DNA of 64,000 bases from Dactylonectria macrodidyma (taxonomy: Eukaryota; Ascomycota; Sordariomycetes; Hypocreales; Nectriaceae). A program made the position numbers and the translations under genes. Below the pieces are notes generated by a model, which did no database searches, was not told where the DNA came from, and saw only the letters and a list, made by a program, of their open reading frames with translations. Each line of letters opens with the position of its first letter. Position 1 is the first letter of the stretch. This document shows, piece by piece, positions 10,653 to 20,218 of this stretch. The DNA is taken from NCBI GenBank assembly GCA_020744425.1, contig JAGMUV010000014.1, positions 744,001 to 808,000 of the forward strand. Reading direction: 5' to 3'.

Positions 10653-12662
10653 GCGTGTGTGGGGTATCGAGAGATGTTTACAACAGTGGATCTGATAACG
10701 AGAAGAAGCCAGTTGCTTCTGATGAATAATCGTAGCTCACATCAGTGGAGAGAGTAGCGGGTAGAACTTGTGGTAGTCAGTCTCTAAAAGGAGGGGCGAA
10801 GAATTCGACATTACCAAGAATACTAGGCTAGATAGTTCTAAAGATAAAGAGGTTGTGGTGTTGTTCAAGTGGATTGATCTGCAAGGTGATCTGCGAAGTG
10901 GAGACAAGGGAGCAACGGAAAGGATTAGACCAACGCTGAGTAATCACTCTACAAGCCACGAGCGCAGATATTTGTCATGACACTGGCTGATTTTAGGCGT
11001 CAAATGATTCTTCTCAGTCACATGAATACTCTCATCACATAAATGCAACACGTAGTAACCCCCAGCAAGCATCCCAGAAAAGCAACAGATGCATTAAGGG
11101 CCATCTCGGCGCCCCGGCGGTCCCGTTGTAGGGTAGGCAGAGTGGGGTGGCGATTGGAAACGCGAAGAGTCGCAGACCATGACCATGCCTCTTCGTCATG
11201 GCACATGAAGCGAGACTCTCCGCGCGCAGAGTTATCATTGACGTATGCGAATGGGCGATCGGGGTTGGCAAAACGGAGTACGCGTCCAAACAAAAAAGTT
11301 TCGACGGCACAAGGCTTCGGCTCCATCCGAGTGTGGAGGGGAGGCCTCGTCACTGCCACACCCGCCCAGTCCGGCTCTGGTACAAGACTGGACACGGGTG
11401 CAAGACTACACAAAGCGCACGGGAGCGGATTGCAGTGCCTACCGGACCTGCAACGAGCCGTCTCCAGGTGGATTCCACAGCTCTTCGCAGTTCTCACAGT
11501 GAACGCGGCATCGAGGCGGAGCAGACGGCAGGCGACATCCTGCCGGAGCTCGGAAGCTGAGCGATCCGGACTTAAAAATAAAGTACATGGAATGCGCACA
11601 GCGGGTAGATTGAATAATTGGGACACAGGCAGAGAGCAAGTCGAAACGAAGTCATCATTCGGTGGCCCCTTGTATTTTTCAGCCCTAGCAATGGGATCGG
11701 GGACCTAGGCGGGGAGAGAAGAGGGGAAAGGGAGAGTTGGAAGCGCTTTGATGGAGACCCGGCAAAGATGCGGGCGGCAGAGGATGGGGGGGAGGCTTTA
11801 GGGTTCGGGGCCCAGTCTCCCGGTTCGGCGGTGTCGTTCACACCGCCGCCAACGCCTTTGCTACAGCTAGGAGGGCTGGAACCTGGATAGAATGAGCATG
11901 GCCGACGCATCATCCCAAAGGAGGAGAGGCGAGGGGATGAAAGTGCTCGCATGAAGGTGACGAGCTCTGCGTGTGAAGACAATGCCAAGCACCAAGATTG
12001 TCGGCCTGATTCGCGGCCGCCCAGAGTTACGGGTGGCTGAGCGACCAGCAACCACTAATGCCTACATGTACTGTAGCAGCAACCACTAAAGTGTAGCAGC
12101 GACCACTCATGCGTGGCTGCAACCGCCTCTGCTGAGTGGTGGCGCTGCGCTACTAGTCGCCTAGCCCGTGCCCCAACGACTCCATCTCACGTCATCGCCC
12201 ACCGTGGCAGCTGGCTCTGCGATCAAATCCAACCGAACAGGTCTCCATCCATGCTCAGGCTAGCAGTGCCATATCGGCAATCCTGCCCGCCGTTTTTGGA
12301 TATTGGGCTGCGAAGAGCTGCTGCCGGGTGCTACATCTTTTCCCCTTTTTACAACTAAAAACTGACGCCCGCCCCATCCCCCTCTGTCAAAGATCTTTGA
12401 CGTCCGTACCATACCCCGGATATTGAATGTGAGCGACGACGACGACGATAACGAGAACGACATCCCTGGCGTCCTTGTACGAGCGCGACAGCAAGGCCAA
12501 TCAACTAGAGCTCAATTCCTAGAGCGCGATAAAAACCTGTCGGGTCCCGATCAACAGCGACAGCGAAAACACCAAAGCAACGCATTTTCCCTTCCATCCC
12601 CACCACCATACCACAGACACACATCCCAACTAAACACCGCGCCAACCGCTTCAACCGCCAAA
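10653..12662. other. 2-kb GC-rich spacer and leader, no gene supported
   Basis: Long overlapping frames occur on both strands (for example 11018-11626 minus and 11043-11708 plus), but they mirror each other as expected of GC-rich non-coding DNA and carry no family motifs. Short imperfect direct repeats around AGCAACCACTAA/AGCGACCACTCA occur at about 12045-12130. The last part is a CA/CC-rich leader in front of the DUF7053 gene. An upstream in-frame ATG at 12423 would add 80 low-complexity residues, but the conserved domain starts right after ATG 12663. Confidence 0.5.
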
Positions 12663-13817
12663 ATGCTCCGCAAAAAGGAGACAATGACCATTATCACGCC
12701 CATCCCGGGCTTCATCCCCCGCCAGCTCGCCATCGACATCCTCCACTCCCACAGCGAAGTCATCACGCTCAATCCCCTCGTCCTCGACCACAAGCCTATC
12801 CCCGCCCCCCGCAACGCCGCCGCCGACGAGTACTACTCGACATGGTACGAAATCACCGAGCGCATCCAGTATGTCCCCGGCATGGGCAAAATGGGCTCCG
12901 GCAAGATCTCCTTCAACGGCTGCTTCCACGACATGCCCTGGGGCTTGCAGACGCACATCTACGCCCCCATGAACATCGACATGCGCAACCGCTACCGCGT
13001 CCAGGGCAACCAACCTGGCATCGAAGCCCCAGAGGCCCCCGAAATCGGCCTTGAGGAGCTCGGCGCCCCCAAGGACGGCCTGTACCTGCGCGAGGACATT
13101 GAGATCAAGTGCAATATCACCATGATCAGCTTCGTCAAGGCCGAGATGAAGAAGGCTAGCAAGGAGATGGTCGGTCGCATGATCAAAAAGGCCGAGCTGC
13201 TGGATGCGGGCATCCTCAAGGCCATGTTCCAGGACGGCAAGCTCAAGACCATCAACCTGGCCGACCGCACAAACACCACCGCCCAAGACTTCCTGCGCCG
13301 CCCGACCATGCCTCCCGATGCTCTCTCCCCAGGCGGCGTCCCCCCAGGAAGCCCCGGCTTGATGTATCAGCAGCCGCAGCAGTCGCCACAGTACGCCCAG
13401 TTCGCGCAGCCAAATGCGCAGTATCCGCAGAACCCGTACCAAGTCCAGCAGACGCCGCCTCCCCAGAACCCGTACGGCCCGCCCGTGCCGCCGAAGACCC
13501 AGCAGACGATCGCCATGGAGCTCCCTGGCGACTATTACCACGCGGCGGCATCTCGATCGCCGAGCTTGCATCAGGCACAGCCCAGCCCAGGCTACGCTCC
13601 CAACGGCTATCGCCACTCATCCCAATCGCAACCGTCGGACCCTCGATGGTCTCACCCCCAGCCCAGCCCAGGACTGTCAGATAGCCAGCGGGCCAGCATG
13701 TACTCTGTCGCGAGCACCCCGCCCCCGCTTGGTTACCCCAATGCAGGAGTCGGCCAGCAAACCTTTGCCGCTGAGCTGTCCGCCCACAACGAGACGGCGG
13801 AGGAGCGAAAATACTAG
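12663..13817 (+). CDS. DUF7053 domain protein with P/Q-rich tail
   Basis: Single-exon 384-residue fungal protein of unknown function. Residues about 1-210 form the conserved domain that I assign to DUF7053: TIITPIPGFIPRQLAIDILH, SEVITLNPLVLDHKPI, EYYSTWYEITERIQYVPG, SGKISFNGCFHDMPWGLQTH, LYLREDIEIKCNITMISFVK and a C-terminal helix ending ELLDAGILKAMFQDGKLKTI. The remainder (about 215-384) is disordered and rich in Pro, Gln, Ser and Tyr. ATG 12663 was chosen because it sits in a good context (GCCAAAATG) immediately before the conserved block. No signal peptide or membrane segment. A second, single-domain member lies at 23397-23936. Related domains have a lipid-binding-like (START/Bet v1-like) pattern, but that comparison is only inference. 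Confidence 0.85.
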   Translation: MLRKKETMTIITPIPGFIPRQLAIDILHSHSEVITLNPLVLDHKPIPAPRNAAADEYYSTWYEITERIQYVPGMGKMGSGKISFNGCFHDMPWGLQTHIYAPMNIDMRNRYRVQGNQPGIEAPEAPEIGLEELGAPKDGLYLREDIEIKCNITMISFVKAEMKKASKEMVGRMIKKAELLDAGILKAMFQDGKLKTINLADRTNTTAQDFLRRPTMPPDALSPGGVPPGSPGLMYQQPQQSPQYAQFAQPNAQYPQNPYQVQQTPPPQNPYGPPVPPKTQQTIAMELPGDYYHAAASRSPSLHQAQPSPGYAPNGYRHSSQSQPSDPRWSHPQPSPGLSDSQRASMYSVASTPPPLGYPNAGVGQQTFAAELSAHNETAEERKY

Positions 13818-14512
13818 GCAACTCGATGGAATTGAATGCACGGTAAACACTCGTTCGGATTGTATGCGCGGAACTGGAAAGCACATGGATGATTTCTCAG
13901 GCTGGAGGGCTGAATGGTGTTTTGCCGGGATTGGGTTCATGGGCCATGATAAAATGGAGTAGGCGTTGCAGGAATTTGGACAATGTACAATCTGGTACTC
14001 TATACCCTATGTTCAAGAGACTCTACCTTTTACGATGGAAGACGATGGGCCTTCAACCTCGTTGGCAGTGAATCACGATGCCTCCCACTTGTGCTATTCG
14101 TCAAAACGATGCGCACTGCGCCACAGCAACGGCTATTCGTGCTCATCGGATGAAAACATGAGCCTCACGACGCCTCGCAGCTTTCGTCGCTTTGCCATCA
14201 TCTTCTGTCGTTTGGGGACGAGAGACTTAGCCAAGTCAACAAACCAGAGTTGGTTTGTTATGACGCAAACCATGCAACGCGTTGACCTTTGGCCTTTCTC
14301 AGCATCGAGCATCAACACAAGCATACAGCAGGTATGTTTTCATGGAAGGCAGAGTAGCCTGTCCATTTCTGACATCTCCTAGCATTCACGCGAGTAGTTT
14401 TGCTGCACGCGAAGTTCTCGCACGCGTTCTTCTGAAGAGGCAAGCAACAACGGCAGCCGAACAGCCCCTTGGCTTCACCACAGCAAGGCATTTACGACTA
14501 CTCGTTGCAACA
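13818..14512. other. Spacer and probable spliced 5' leader of the next gene
   Basis: About 700 nt between two plus-strand genes. A likely leader intron starts at GTATGT near 14334 and ends at CTCCTAG near 14383, about 50 nt, which would remove upstream in-frame ATGs before the start at 14513. Nothing else is recognised. Confidence 0.45.
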
Positions 14513-15655
14513 ATGTCTGCTCCGCAACAGCTACCCCGTCATCCGTTCGCCGAGCCTGGAAGGCAGGCTGGAATCCCACCTGGGTTGTTCCCCGGATCGC
14601 AAACTGGGGCATCGCAGCCTGCACCGCAGACTGGAGCAAAGTCTGGACCTGAGCACGCTATTGTGCGGACCGCAACGCCGCCTTTCTCCCCGATCTCTCT
14701 TCCCCCCCTGAGTCCTCCCCCGCTTATGGATGTCCCGAAACCTCCCAAATGGAAGAACACCCTCGACGCCAAGGAGACTGTCAACTCGGCGACCTTTGTG
14801 CACGAGCACAAGGAGTGGCTGGACAAGCTGCTTCTCCCAACGCCGCCGCTGGCGGAACTCTTGCCCAAGATCTTTGAGCACATCACGAAGGACACCATCC
14901 GCGTGCTCCCAGCTCGATACAACGACAAACTTTTCGAAATTTTCCGTCGCATGGGCGACTCTGAGCGCCGTGACTGGTGCATCCAAAACTCGATCAAACA
15001 GACCGTCGTCCCGCGCAAGATCCTCGTCCCGCGCAGTATCAACCAGGCCCAGTTCGTCCGCGCCACGCAACGCCTGTGGGAGATTGGCCACAACCTCAAT
15101 TGCAGGGAGATTCCTGAGGGGAGGGAGATCGAGCGACTCGCGTGGGAGCTGATGGGTCTCCACGAGTCGATTGCGTTCAACTGGATCACGTTGTACCGAG
15201 AGAGAGCTATCTTGAAGAACATGAAGACGCCCATCTACTTCCCGTCGCCCCCCCCTCCGCGACCCCGTGGCCAACGACAACAGGACAACGCGGCAGGCCG
15301 ACAGGCAGGAGTTGCAGGACTGAGCACAGGAAGCCCGGTGCAGCGCCCGGCAAACGTTGAACAGATTCCAGCAAACACAGGACAGCTCCCTCTCCCAGGA
15401 AACGGTGGTCAGCCCCCATTCCCAGGAATTGTTGGACAGCTTCCCCTTCCAGGAAACGCTGGACAGCTCCCACTCCCGGGGCTCGCCGGGCAGCTCCCTC
15501 TTCCAGGAAACGCTGGACAGTTCTCGCTCTCTGCAAATGCTAGACAGCTTCCGCTCCCAGGAAACGCTGGACAGCTTGCATTTCCAGGGAATGGACAGCT
15601 CGCATTTCCAGTGAATGATGGGCAGCTCCAAAGAAGCCCGTTTCCTTCAATTTGA
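14513..15655 (+). CDS. Hypothetical protein with C-terminal nine-residue tandem repeats
   Basis: A 380-residue protein that I do not recognise. The N-terminal quarter is Pro-rich (PPLSPPPLMDVPKPPKW). Residues about 80-250 look like a compact, charged, mostly helical domain (TFVHEHKEWLDKLLLPTPPL, DKLFEIFRRMGDSERRDWC, LWEIGHNLNCREIPEGREIE). The C-terminal third consists of degenerate nine-residue repeats of the type GQLPLPGNA. There is no signal peptide or transmembrane segment. ATG 14513 was preferred to the upstream in-frame ATG 14282 because it follows a CAACA context and a probable leader intron. Frames on the opposite strand are shadows of this GC-rich gene. Confidence 0.7.
   Translation: MSAPQQLPRHPFAEPGRQAGIPPGLFPGSQTGASQPAPQTGAKSGPEHAIVRTATPPFSPISLPPLSPPPLMDVPKPPKWKNTLDAKETVNSATFVHEHKEWLDKLLLPTPPLAELLPKIFEHITKDTIRVLPARYNDKLFEIFRRMGDSERRDWCIQNSIKQTVVPRKILVPRSINQAQFVRATQRLWEIGHNLNCREIPEGREIERLAWELMGLHESIAFNWITLYRERAILKNMKTPIYFPSPPPPRPRGQRQQDNAAGRQAGVAGLSTGSPVQRPANVEQIPANTGQLPLPGNGGQPPFPGIVGQLPLPGNAGQLPLPGLAGQLPLPGNAGQFSLSANARQLPLPGNAGQLAFPGNGQLAFPVNDGQLQRSPFPSI
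15381..15645 (+). repeat. In-frame 27-bp minisatellite (GQLPLPGNA repeats)
   Basis: About nine or ten imperfect 27-bp units encode variants of Gly-Gln-Leu-Pro-Leu-Pro-Gly-Asn-Ala; substitutions include GQPPFPGIV, GQFSLSANA and GQLAFPVND. Unit length stays a multiple of three except for one shortened unit (eight residues), so the frame is kept. Copy-number variation between strains is likely. Confidence 0.8.
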
Positions 15656-16578
15656 GCGTTGTGACTTCGCTACTGTACTGGTGGTGTGTTGGCTTGTGTT
15701 GGCTACCTCAAATGCCACGCCTTGTTGAAGGGGTCTAGGACGACACAATCATGGTAGAGGACACGTACAAGGCGCTGAGAAGTGTGTACAATATCGGAGG
15801 GCTTGACTGCGAAGACTGAGTGGAATAATCATCGGTGGGAGGAACTTTCCAAAGCTGGAACTGTTGGACGACGCATGATTCGGAGTCTGGTAAACGGGGA
15901 GGATTACTCTTAGGAGGAATGCGGCACAGGATAAGGATTGGGGATTTAATCTTCACATGGCTTTGTAGCTTCCCTCGATATCACGCTTGTTGTAAGATAA
16001 CACTGATAAAATCATGCGCATGTTGCGCTTTAAAGTCGGACAGTTGCTTTCCTCCGCCGTGAAGCAACTCCGCCCCCCTCACCACCACAGTCGCGCATCG
16101 AAACATTGGCAAGGCACGGGATTCGGTGTGATGTCGGACAGTTTCTTCTGTTAATCTATTAAATAGGTACAATTCATTAGTAATTACCCGTTTCCTCATC
16201 TCCGCACTGCCAACGAATGGCTGTTGCTGTGCTGCGGGTTTGCGGAACGCCATGCGGAGTTTGTGGTGTTAGCCATATCTGTTGCAAGTGGAGTTTGTGC
16301 AGGATGCCTCAATTCATCGCTTCGAGGACCATGGCGGTTGATGTCGCAAAGCCAAAGCGCCTGAAAGGGGTTGGCGAATGCAAACGGGATTGAGAGTCTT
16401 GAATTATGTCGTCGCGAGTATATAATGCAATGATGAAGCCGAATATTCGGGTGGTGATGAGCAGTATCGCATCAGAATCAACTTGGACATCAGCAGCACC
16501 TCCTCCTCATCGACCACAAGCAAAAACATACGGAGCTAAGCTAAATTAAAAGCCAATACATCGGCTTCTAATAGAAAG
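15656..16578. other. Intergenic spacer, no gene seen
   Basis: Downstream region of the repeat protein and upstream region of the SDR gene. Frames are short and two-sided. The final 60 nt (CAGCACCTCC to ATAGAAAG) is a typical short fungal leader for the SDR start. Confidence 0.5.
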
Positions 16579-17571
16579 ATGCTCCTCATTCAGTCATCAG
16601 TCCCTCATCTGCCCCCGGGAATCGACCTGTCCGGCAAGACAGCCGTCGTCACCGGCGCCACAGCTGGCATCGGCTTTGAGATATCTCGCCAGCTGCTCAC
16701 GTCCAAGATTTCAAACTTGATATTGGCAGTACGGAACGTGTCCAAAGGAGAGTCTGCCCGAGAAACCCTTATCTCGGACCCGGCTGTCAAGTCGACCAAC
16801 CCCAGCGCCACCATCAAGGTCTTGAAGCTCGACACCGAGAACTACGCGAGCGTGAAGACCTTTGTGGCCTCGTTCAAAGCCGAATTTGCGGATCTTCATA
16901 TACTCATGCTAAACGCCGGGATCGGTACCTTTGCGTACGAGGTTGCAAGTACGGGCCACGAGAAGAACATGCAGGTCAACTACCTGTCCAACGTCCTGCT
17001 CAACCTCGCTCTCCTACCCACGCTAGAAGCAACGGCCCAGAGAGCAGGGGAGCCAACCCGCGTTACGTGGACGGGCAGCCGGATGCACAAGAAAACGAGC
17101 TTGGAAGGGAAGACGAGTTTGAAGAAGGGAGAGGCCCTCTTGGAGCACATCGACACGTCCGAAGCCATCCCCACATACGCCAGGTACAGCGACAGCAAGC
17201 TGCTTGTCGTGATGTTCCAACTAGAGCTAGCCCAGCGCTACGCAAGCGACAAGGTGATAGTCAACAACTTCTGCCCGGGCATGATCAACACGGGTATGTC
17301 AGACGTGCTGCCCATCTACCTCCGTGTCCCTATGAACCTGGTCAAGGCCATGGTGGCGAGGGCGCCTGAGAAGGCAGGATGGATCGCCTTGAACGCGGCA
17401 ATCGTCGTCGGCACCGAGTCGCACGGGCGCTTCTTGGAGGACATGGTGGTGGACGAGCCGTGTGGGTTTGTCAAGTCGGACGAGGGGAGGCGGCTGCAGA
17501 CGCTGTTGTGGGACGAGACTTGCCGCGAGATGGAGGGGTTGATTGCTCTTCCTGCGTGGATGAGAGGGTGA
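16579..17571 (+). CDS. Short-chain dehydrogenase/reductase
   Basis: Single-exon 330-residue NAD(P)-dependent oxidoreductase of the classical/extended SDR type, close in pattern to fungal retinol-dehydrogenase-like and WW-domain-oxidoreductase-like enzymes; the substrate is unknown. Motifs: cofactor glycine motif TGATAGIG at residues 25-32, ILAVRN after beta-2, LDTENYASV, NAG near 111, active-site serine in VTWTGSRM, and catalytic YSDSK (Tyr near 203), followed by NNFCPGMINTGM. No signal peptide. It stands alone, with no biosynthetic partners beside it. Confidence 0.9.
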   Translation: MLLIQSSVPHLPPGIDLSGKTAVVTGATAGIGFEISRQLLTSKISNLILAVRNVSKGESARETLISDPAVKSTNPSATIKVLKLDTENYASVKTFVASFKAEFADLHILMLNAGIGTFAYEVASTGHEKNMQVNYLSNVLLNLALLPTLEATAQRAGEPTRVTWTGSRMHKKTSLEGKTSLKKGEALLEHIDTSEAIPTYARYSDSKLLVVMFQLELAQRYASDKVIVNNFCPGMINTGMSDVLPIYLRVPMNLVKAMVARAPEKAGWIALNAAIVVGTESHGRFLEDMVVDEPCGFVKSDEGRRLQTLLWDETCREMEGLIALPAWMRG

Positions 17572-18380
17572 GCATATTCTTGATCAAAGGGAATTACGGT
17601 GGAATTATCAGGTCTATCCTAAATATCTACGAACTGTTTGTGGGGTGTCACAACCAACAAGCAACTATTGTGTTGCTAATATTAGCCGCGTCTAGGGAGC
17701 GCACCGCCATGTTTTCAGCCATATGAATGAGCATACACGTTATCATAGATCAAGAAAAACGGTCTAATGCATGTAGTAAATTTCACTGGTTATTTTGTCT
17801 GCCTAGAACGGTAGGAGGTTGTTGCTTCTAGTCAACGATCCAACAGCCGCTGCTGTGTTGAATCCCCACGTCTCTCACTTCATTCCTCTATTCTGAGGTA
17901 TCTAACTTGACACGCTTCAATTAAAACCTGTCGGAGGGCATCAAATTCGGACATCCCTTCATAAGAACGAAAGACCTCCCGTTCCGCATTGCTTGTGTGA
18001 CAAGTCTTGGATCAGGGAAGAAGTTGTCGCTGTCAACGCGACGGCAATCGGGTAATGGTTCTCTTTCAGTGTCCGAAGTAAGAATCGCGACGGCTTGGAT
18101 GACAGAAATGCTTCCTCAAGAGGTTAGGACTCAAAGAGGCTGCCCATAGTAATGAGAAGACAAAATCCTTTCAATCCGTTGTCGGTTTTTTTCCGTGCGT
18201 GAATCGAGCGATGATGAAGTTCCAAAACCCCACAATGATTTAGGGACTGCGGATTGCCCTGCGACATTGAAAATTTAGTGAACGCCTCACTATAAGTTAG
18301 TGCTCCATTTCCGTAAAATAGTGACTAACGCGCTATACTTTAGTGTGTGAGCTACCAATCTGAACGGACTTGATCTGCGT
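17572..18380. other. Intergenic spacer, no gene seen
   Basis: AT-rich spacer after the SDR gene. Around 18270-18350 several TTAGTG/CACTA motifs recur in both orientations (for example CACTATAAGTTAGTG), but no larger element could be drawn around them. Confidence 0.45.
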
Positions 18381-18389
18381 GATTCTGCT

Positions 18390-18985
18390 TCTTCCCTTTC
18401 CACTCCGCCCCTATCTCAGCACCACCCCGTTGAGCGATGCGGATGCGGGTGATATTGCTATCGGGAAACTTCAGTATGCCTTTCAAAATATCCTCTATTG
18501 GCCTTACCAAGGCCTAGCCGAAATCGTTCCCTTGGGGTACCTGTCCACCGAGTAAGTGCCCAACAACGTTCGCTTGCTCATCGAACACAACCGCCGCGGA
18601 ATCTCCAGCAACAGCAAATCGACTTCCATCCTCACGCCGCATGCCGGTACCAATACAAATGAATTCAGAGGAGACACCCCTCTCCGCCTCGTCAGAAAAA
18701 ATCCAGTCCGTCTTGTATTCATGGTATAAGCTAGATGTGTTATGTGTAGAGCTTCCAACCTTGAATAGCTTTGCCCCGGCTCGCATCGCCTTGAATGAAA
18801 CTCTGGTCTGACATTGAAGCGGCTCATAACATGCTCTCACCGAAGGCCAGTACCTGTGGTCAAAATATCTAGAGAACCATGCGTTTGCATCTGGGAGCAC
18901 ATTCCGGCCTCGCCGAGTTGAGTTGACCTCAATCAATGCCCAGCCCAGCCGGTTGTTGAGTGGAGTACTCGGACCATATGATAAG
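18390..18985 (-). pseudogene. Trypsin-like serine protease-domain relic
   Basis: The minus strand carries a family-like C-terminal segment: NRLGWAL, then a frame slip, EVNSTRRGRNVLPD, YHEYKTDW, SSEFICIGTG and, after SRFAVA, GDSAAVVFDEQANVVGHLLGG. This matches the end of fungal trypsin-like domain proteins, in which GDSG surrounds the catalytic serine; here the glycine is alanine (GDSA). A four-base loss is likely where WAL meets EVN (near 18930), since relatives read WAL-I-EVN continuously. A TAG at 18516-18514 precedes the matching downstream piece VRPIEDILKGILKF. No N-terminal half carrying the catalytic His and Asp was found. A short intron over the TAG cannot be fully excluded, but the frame slip still argues for a dead fragment. 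Confidence 0.6.
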
Positions 18986-20218
18986 TGTTGCTATTGCATG
19001 GCAAGAAAGGTGTGTAAGCCCCAATTTTCTAGGCACCTTTTCATTTCCCAGATATGAAGCATTTGCTCTTCTGTGGAAACTTAAACACCCTCCCGATGGG
19101 CTAAGTGAATCTAATCCTTTGGTTAAACGGACCAGGCATGGTATGATTTGGGTTAAGTAGATTGCTTCAATGGTGAAGCGAATGTCGCTTCAATAACTTT
19201 ATGCATCCGTCAAAGTGAATTACTGAAACCCTGACAGTAGATTATGTGATAAACCAGCACTTAAAACAGCTTAATCCAGTGACCGAAAGCATCATAACCG
19301 GCGCATCTTCCCCCCCCAAAACAACAGGCGCTCTTTCAAGGAGGAGAGCCAGACTACCTAGCCTATGCTACTTCCCCAATCTGGATCCTCGAACTCGATT
19401 AGGGGCGTGGTGTCAGCTGCGATAGGGCGATAGGGGGAGGAGGAGACGACCTCTCCACAAAGAAGAGAATTAGATGTGGCGGAAAGAACCTGGAAGACGA
19501 GAAATTGCGTCAAATCTATCACGTCAACACCAGAGAGTCACGTTGGAGAGGGACGTAACCAGGATCACCGAAGCAATGTTTGTCATCCCAAGTGTGAGAG
19601 AGAATTAGGATTGTTTGATACTGTGATGAAGGAAACCACTGCACAGACGTATATTTAAGAAAGGAGCGTGAATCAATTTCGACATGTTAAAAATAGCGAT
19701 GGTAGTGAGTCACAAACCTTGTGCTTTCGCCTCCAACATGAACGTAACCCCTCGATCATGAGGCATCATGAGCTGAGGAGCATCACGCGCGTAAAGCAAG
19801 CGTGCATCACTAAGATAAGCAGTACTGATACGAGGAGCTATTCAAACCCTTAAAAGCATATTCAAGTGCCAATACACAATCGATTTCTGTCATCAAGCGC
19901 TAGAGCCTGGGCACGCAGCCCATCACGACAGCTTGCGACCACAGGCGTATGTGGCATGAGCTGCAGATCAACTTGTCACAGTACCTCTCGGTGGATTGAC
20001 TGTCAATTTTGGTTAATTTTGATCTGATTCATGTTTTCCGTCTTGTATAATCACGTCCTGCTTGTGTCGTGGTTCTAATTCAACTGAACGAAACGGTGGC
20101 GCCGTCGCACTGCAACCGAAATCTGGTCCCCAATAAGAAGTAGAACTTCTAGCTCGACACCTCTGAACGCAGTAACCGCTCCCATGATAAAATTATACAG
20201 TTTTGACTAGTTTATATA
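18986..20218. other. Intergenic spacer, no gene seen
   Basis: No frame above about 66 codons. A C-rich run occurs near 19310. A TATA-like stretch (TTTATATAATG) sits directly at 20210-20220, overlapping the first ATG of the next gene model, which bears on the choice of start there. Confidence 0.45.

Noticed and set aside
11018..11708. Overlapping 202- and 221-codon frames on both strands
   Set aside because: They are mirror-image frames in GC-rich DNA, with no motifs, odd composition (Arg/Ser/Cys-rich) and no splice-linked conserved part.
12651..13616. 321-codon minus-strand frame opposite the DUF7053 gene
   Set aside because: Leu/Arg/Val-rich antisense shadow of the conserved plus-strand gene.
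14531..15631. 366-codon minus-strand frame opposite the repeat protein
   Set aside because: It is a shadow of the plus-strand gene; its sequence is a low-complexity antisense of the GQLPLPGNA repeats.
18270..18350. TTAGTG/CACTA motifs as transposon ends
   Set aside because: Arms are only five bases and no paired outer ends, transposase or target duplication could be found.
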